From NCBI GenBank assembly GCA_938040655.1, contig CALHZK010000007.1, positions 1 through 54,074 of the forward strand: a DNA stretch of 54,074 bases. The letters are read 5' to 3'. Shown piece by piece: positions 50,451 to 54,074 of the stretch (position 1 is the first letter of the stretch; every line of letters starts with the position of its first letter). The notes beneath the pieces were generated by a model. The model did not search any database and was not told the DNA's origin. It was given only the letters and a program-made list of their open reading frames with translations. The position numbers and the translations under genes are program-made. The DNA comes from an uncultured Candidatus Saccharibacteria bacterium. GTDB taxonomy: Bacteria; Patescibacteriota; Saccharimonadia; Saccharimonadales; Saccharimonadaceae.

Positions 50451-52551
50451 GGTCAGCCGCCTTGTCGTAGTGTTCGCGCATCACGAACTCAGCTTGTTTA
50501 CCCTTATTCCAGTGTGACGTCGGCCGCAAGAAGCCCACTACTCGTGAATAGACCTCACACCCCTCGCCACAAGTTGGGCAGGTCTGATGCTCACCGCGGA
50601 TATAGCCGTGATTAAGACAAACCGAAAAGCTCGGGCTAAAGGTGAAATACGGTAATTTATAGTTTTGGCAAATCGTCTTGACAAGCTTTTTCAATACCTC
50701 AGGGTCGTCCATTCGTTCACCCAAGAAAAAGTGGATGACGGTGCCGCCAGTATACTTGGTTTGCAGTTCGTCTTGTAGGTCAAGTAGCTCAAACAAATCA
50801 TCGGTGTAATTGACCGGTAGGTGACTGGAGTTGGTGTAGAACGGATGCTTGACCGCTGCGCCGAGGCCATTGGCAAAGTGCGCTCGGTCGGGGAAGCTAG
50901 CTTTGTCGAGCTGGGCCAAGCGGTAGGTCGTGCCCTCAGCTGGCGTCGCCTCGAGGTTATAATTATTGCCCGTCTCTTTTTGGTATTCCACCAAACGATC
51001 GCGCATGAAATCAAGTGTTTTCTCAGCAAATGCCCTGCCCTTTTCGGTGCCGATATCAACACCCAGCAAATTCAACGCTGCCTCGTTGGTACCAATCAAG
51101 CCAATGGTTGAGAAGTGATTTTTCCAGTACTGGTTGAAGCGTTTTTTGATATCACGCAGGTAGAATTTGGTGTATGGATATAAGCTGATCTCGGAATCAG
51201 TCAACTGCTCCAGCACCTTGCGTTTAGTCTCTAGGCTGTCGCGTGCCATATCCATCAATTCGCCCAGGCCTTTGAAAAATTCTTTCTCGTTCTTTGATTT
51301 CAGCGCCAAGCGCGGCAGATTGATTGTCACCACGCCGATCGAGCCGGTCATCGGATTACTACCAAACAAGCCGCCGCCGCGATACTCCAGCTGACGATTA
51401 TCAATCCGCAAGCGGCAGCACATCGAGCGCGCATCTTCTGGATCCATGTCGGAATTGATGAAGTTCGAGAAGTACGGGATGCCGTATTTGGCGCTAGCTT
51501 CCCACAGGCTTTCGATCACCGGGTTATCCCAGTTGAAATCCTTGGTGATATTAACTGTCGGAATCGGGAAAGTGAAGACCCGGCCGTTGGCGTCCCCCTC
51601 AGACAGCACCTCGAGCAGTGCCTTATTAAGCACATTCATCTCTTCTTGGTAGTCGCCGTAGTTGGTATCCTGCATCTCGCCGCCGATGATCACCGGGTTG
51701 TCAGCCATATGCTTCGGGCATTCCAGATCAAGTGTGATGTTAGTAAACGGTGTCTGAAAACCAACCCTAGTTGGCACATTGACGTTAAAAACGAACTCTT
51801 GCAGCGCCTGTTTCACCTCCTTGTATGACAAGTTGTCGTGGCGAATAAACGGTGCCAGCAGCGTATCAAAATCAGAGAACGCCTGAGCACCCGCCGCCTC
51901 GCCCTGCAAAGTGTAGAAAAAGTTCACCACCTGGCCTAGCGCCGAGCGGAAGTGCTTGGCCGGCTTGGAGGCTACCTTGCCCTTTACCCCTGTGAACCCT
52001 TGGCGCAGCAAATCCATCAAATCCCAGCCAACGCAGTACACACTCAGCAAATTGAGGTCGTGAATATGCAGATCGCCCTCTTTGTGCGCCCGGCCGATTT
52101 TTGGCGAATAGATTTTGTCGAGCCAGTAGGTTTTGGTGATTTCTGCTGAGATATAATTATTCAGCCCCTGTAGGCTGTAGCCCATATTGGAGTTTTCTTT
52201 GATCTTCCAGTCAAGATTATTGACGTAATTATCGACCAGATCGACGTGAGCGCTGGCGGCAATCTGGCGCAGTTTTTTATGCTGATCACGGTAAATGATA
52301 TATGCTTTGGCAGTTTTTTTGTAGCGTGAGTCAAGCAGCACATCCTCGACCACATCTTGGACGTCTTCGACACTTGGCATGTGGCGGTTCTTATCCGCCT
52401 GCAAGCGGGTAATAACTTTTTTGGTCAATGAAGCGGCAATTTTTTCATCAAGCTCAGCCGTCTCGGCACCAGCACTAGCAATAGCGGCAGTGATCTTGCG
52501 TGCATCAAATTTTACTCGGCGACCGTCGCGTTTCTTTATCATTTGATACAT
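50419..52551 (-). CDS. nrdD: anaerobic ribonucleoside-triphosphate reductase
   Basis: A 710-residue class III reductase making dNTPs without oxygen. N-terminal ATP-cone (KKRDGRRVKFDARKITAAI), catalytic 10-strand barrel (HIHDLNLLSVYCVGWDL, GSIGVVTINLPR), a C-terminal zinc site (CPTCGEGC with an upstream Cys in FSVCLNHG) and the glycyl radical loop RVVGFLRP with Gly673. ATG 52551 is chosen for GGAGGG upstream. Twin NrdR boxes control the operon. No aerobic class I or II enzyme is in the window. Confidence 0.96.
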   Translation of the reverse strand: MYQMIKKRDGRRVKFDARKITAAIASAGAETAELDEKIAASLTKKVITRLQADKNRHMPSVEDVQDVVEDVLLDSRYKKTAKAYIIYRDQHKKLRQIAASAHVDLVDNYVNNLDWKIKENSNMGYSLQGLNNYISAEITKTYWLDKIYSPKIGRAHKEGDLHIHDLNLLSVYCVGWDLMDLLRQGFTGVKGKVASKPAKHFRSALGQVVNFFYTLQGEAAGAQAFSDFDTLLAPFIRHDNLSYKEVKQALQEFVFNVNVPTRVGFQTPFTNITLDLECPKHMADNPVIIGGEMQDTNYGDYQEEMNVLNKALLEVLSEGDANGRVFTFPIPTVNITKDFNWDNPVIESLWEASAKYGIPYFSNFINSDMDPEDARSMCCRLRIDNRQLEYRGGGLFGSNPMTGSIGVVTINLPRLALKSKNEKEFFKGLGELMDMARDSLETKRKVLEQLTDSEISLYPYTKFYLRDIKKRFNQYWKNHFSTIGLIGTNEAALNLLGVDIGTEKGRAFAEKTLDFMRDRLVEYQKETGNNYNLEATPAEGTTYRLAQLDKASFPDRAHFANGLGAAVKHPFYTNSSHLPVNYTDDLFELLDLQDELQTKYTGGTVIHFFLGERMDDPEVLKKLVKTICQNYKLPYFTFSPSFSVCLNHGYIRGEHQTCPTCGEGCEVYSRVVGFLRPTSHWNKGKQAEFVMREHYDKAADHERFGVAVPA

Positions 52552-52637
52552 AATCCCTCCTCTACAGACCACGCCAAACATACCCCAGCTCTCTGATGGA
52601 GTCGCTTACGTGATTGTCTATTTGTTTTTATGACAAA

Positions 52638-52686
52638 ACACCATATATAGTGCTTATATACCAATATAAGCCCGATATATAGCGTC
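52638..52686. promoter_or_regulatory. twin NrdR boxes upstream of nrdD
   Basis: Box 1 at 52638-52653 (ACACCATATATAGTGC) is a near-perfect NrdR box. Box 2 (core GATATATAG at 52674-52682) lies 32 bp away, the usual three-helical-turn spacing. A perfect palindrome CTTATAT-N4-ATATAAG (52653-52670) fills the gap. Confidence 0.85.
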
Positions 52687-52692
52687 TGTCAA
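52663..52692 (-). promoter_or_regulatory. nrdD operon promoter
   Basis: Minus strand TTGACA (52692-52687), 18 bp, TATATT (52668-52663). NrdR box 2 lies in the spacer and box 1 just after the -10, so NrdR binding would block initiation. Confidence 0.7.
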
Positions 52693-52737
52693 TGGAAGTA
52701 CATTGTATTATTTACACATATCAATTTCGCTTATGGT

Positions 52738-53748
52738 CTACAGTAAATCATACGCAGTAGCTGCCGACAGTGCCTGCATTTGGCGAAGAGTATCGCCCGG
52801 CTTAAGCGGTGGTTTGAGGCTGCGGATAAGATAAAAGCCAACAAATGCCGCCAACATTTCAGTGTTGAGTTCATCTAGCCACAGCGTTACATCCTGACCG
52901 TGCCGTGCCATGTCGACCAGAAACTCCGTCGCCCCAGACCTTCGCGGCGCATAGGAAGCCCAGTTCCAATCAACCAATTTCAACCCACCAGTTCGCGGAT
53001 GAAACGCCAAATTATCACTGCGCACATCACAATGATTAAAACAATCCTCTGGCTGCTTGGCGAATTGTTTGGTACGTACTGAAATATCTGCTAATTCATC
53101 ACTCCTGCTCAGTAACTCAATCATCTTCTGGCAACGCCGCTGGTTGACTTCTGATTGCTCCAGTAATAATGTTCGGTAGTTATCAATCAACTGACGGCGA
53201 ATATCAGCCTCAGCAATGACCTGGTCAATACCGTCATCCAAGCCAAGCTTCATCGTCGTAAACGGCTGTAATTGCAATTCCTCAATCGCTTCATGTGGTA
53301 ACGTTGTTTTTTCCAGTTCACGAGCCGCTGTCACTACCGCCGAAATATACCGCTTGGCCACAGATTTTTCCGCTGGCGGCCGCCACAACCAACCGTCGGC
53401 TGATTCATAACTAGTTGTCATCAACACGTGTCCATCACCAGCAAGCTTAGTCCAGTCAGCCACATATTGCGGGTGAAGTTTCTGCAACAACTGCGTCACT
53501 TCATAGTCTTTTTTCAGCCAAGCTAATTCCCGTTCGCCATCGTCCGGCAGCAAATCAACATCAACTTCTTTGACAAACATTGTCCGATCGCCCGCCGACA
53601 CCAAGGCACGGCGATTACGCGAAAAGCCGCCACTCACCGAGGTGATTTGTAAATCAGATACATTGACACTAAACTCCATTGCAGCGCACTGCAAGGCCCT
53701 GCTGGTCAATAATATATCCCTATCAGGCAGCGTCTCGATGGTTTCCAT
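52738..53748 (-). CDS. aminoglycoside phosphotransferase-like (APH/choline kinase fold) protein
   Basis: A 336-residue kinase-like protein. The N-lobe has GGFSRNRRALVSAGDRTMFVKEV (nucleotide loop and Lys), and the catalytic loop is FNHCDVRSDNLAFH with the metal Asp in LKLVDWNWAS. This is the APH family pattern H-x-D-x(4)-N; the substrate may be an aminoglycoside, a sugar or a small alcohol. The true start is ATG 53748; the longer open frame runs into the remnant gene upstream. TATACT lies exactly six bases before the ATG, consistent with a leaderless mRNA. Confidence 0.82.
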   Translation of the reverse strand: METIETLPDRDILLTSRALQCAAMEFSVNVSDLQITSVSGGFSRNRRALVSAGDRTMFVKEVDVDLLPDDGERELAWLKKDYEVTQLLQKLHPQYVADWTKLAGDGHVLMTTSYESADGWLWRPPAEKSVAKRYISAVVTAARELEKTTLPHEAIEELQLQPFTTMKLGLDDGIDQVIAEADIRRQLIDNYRTLLLEQSEVNQRRCQKMIELLSRSDELADISVRTKQFAKQPEDCFNHCDVRSDNLAFHPRTGGLKLVDWNWASYAPRRSGATEFLVDMARHGQDVTLWLDELNTEMLAAFVGFYLIRSLKPPLKPGDTLRQMQALSAATAYDLL

Positions 53749-53767
53749 GATTAGAGTATAACATTGA

Positions 53768-54074
53768 CTATATTGGTCGCGAATCAGAACACAGAATAAC
53801 CAGCGTAAACTCCGCGCCTTTTGGCGGCTGGCTTTTAACCCGAATCGTGTAGCCGCAGCGATCTGCCAACGACTGAGCAATCGCCAGCCCCAAACCATGG
53901 CCCCACACACCAGTCCGCGTCCGCGCCGTGTCTGCCCGGTAAAATCGCTCAAAATATGCTTTTGGCGCCCAGCGCTAATCATCAGCGCCCATGTCCAATC
54001 CTTCGACAATATCCCGCTCGGCATCACGCGCTGTCAACATCAAAATCGGCGTCTGATTACCGTCTTGACGTAGC
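53768..54074 (-). pseudogene. remnant of a response regulator fused by deletion to a histidine kinase tail
   Basis: Reading inward from the right edge, 32 codons of an OmpR-type receiver domain are seen (PILMLTARDAERD, EGLDMGADD) and then TAG at 53975. In the same frame after the stop comes the end of a histidine kinase: FERFYRADTARTRT, GHGLGLAIAQSLADRCG, SQPPKGAEFTL, and its own stop at 53768. A single deletion of more than 1 kb, removing the rest of the regulator and the front of the kinase, explains this. The junction falls at the DDY of the DDYLAKPF motif. The part beyond the window is unseen. Confidence 0.85.

Noticed and set aside
53749..54027. N-terminal extension of the phosphotransferase
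   Set aside because: That DNA encodes kinase and receiver remnants in another frame; a TATACT promoter and the conserved domain start support ATG 53748.
1..54074. CRISPR arrays, insertion sequences, prophage genes or rRNA
   Set aside because: No regularly spaced repeats, transposase motifs, terminal inverted repeats, phage structural genes or rRNA segments were seen on either strand.

Overview
The window is dense, gene-rich DNA of roughly 50% GC, with short intergenic gaps and long chains of overlapping genes. The gene content points to a member of the candidate phyla radiation (Patescibacteria), most likely a Saccharibacterium (TM7). There is an arginine deiminase operon as an energy and ammonia pathway. 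There are CorA-type channels, a ClpB without its N-terminal domain, a SipW/TasA-like surface module, Dsb-like thiol oxidoreductases and an anaerobic ribonucleotide reductase, and almost no biosynthetic genes. The lineage is inferred from content; no 16S rRNA gene is present.

Layout. 1-8.9 kb, mostly minus strand: 3'-truncated aspS, a CNNM/CorC-like CBS protein, a DsbA-like protein (plus), a small promoter/30-codon ORF/terminator unit, a CorA channel, an AbrB-like regulator with a multidrug MFS pump, a VanZ-RDD membrane protein and an ABC-2 exporter. 9.0-13.4 kb, plus strand: a cell-surface cluster with a TasA/camelysin-like protein, a SipW-like signal peptidase fused to a LamG domain, a CHAP amidase, a CVPC-containing membrane protein and a second DsbA. 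13.4-19.9 kb, minus: a second CorA, the operon arcA-arcB-(YfcC-type carrier)-arcC, and a TylF-like methyltransferase. 20.0-22.5 kb, plus: three tandem membrane-anchored paralogues with paired cysteines, and tRNA-Pro(CGG) between the second and third. 22.5-24.8 kb: a polar amino-acid ABC transporter. 24.9-29.3 kb: an LTA-synthase-like enzyme, CIRCE-controlled clpB and a PEBP protein. 29.4-32.9 kb: a PadR-regulated MacB/FtsX-type exporter. 33.0-39.0 kb: a polysaccharide deacetylase, an intact two-component system, a BcrAB-type exporter with a 29-codon membrane peptide, and a second two-component system whose kinase has lost its core. 39.1-46.9 kb, minus: an RclA-like flavoprotein; an MFS-ArsR-membrane protein-300-aa protein operon whose last two genes resemble a Kiwa (KwaA/KwaB) defence pair; an HD-DUF1152-like fusion; a DUF167 protein; and RadC. 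46.9-52.6 kb: a four-gene overlapping operon of nrdD, nrdG, a ferredoxin-NADP-reductase-like flavoprotein and a long disordered membrane-tailed protein with a four-cysteine cluster, preceded by two NrdR boxes. 52.7-54.07 kb: a phosphotransferase and the remnant of a third two-component system.

Two themes run through the window. First, eleven genes have a recognisable -10 hexamer exactly six nucleotides before the ATG and little or no Shine-Dalgarno sequence, so their mRNAs are probably leaderless; genes inside operons, and several with longer leaders, use good Shine-Dalgarno sites. Second, two of the three two-component systems have been damaged by deletions that removed the histidine-containing core of the kinase. 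The most promising undescribed items are the nrdDG/flavoprotein/Cys-cluster operon, the SipW-LamG surface module, the Kiwa-like pair and the HD-DUF1152-like fusion.
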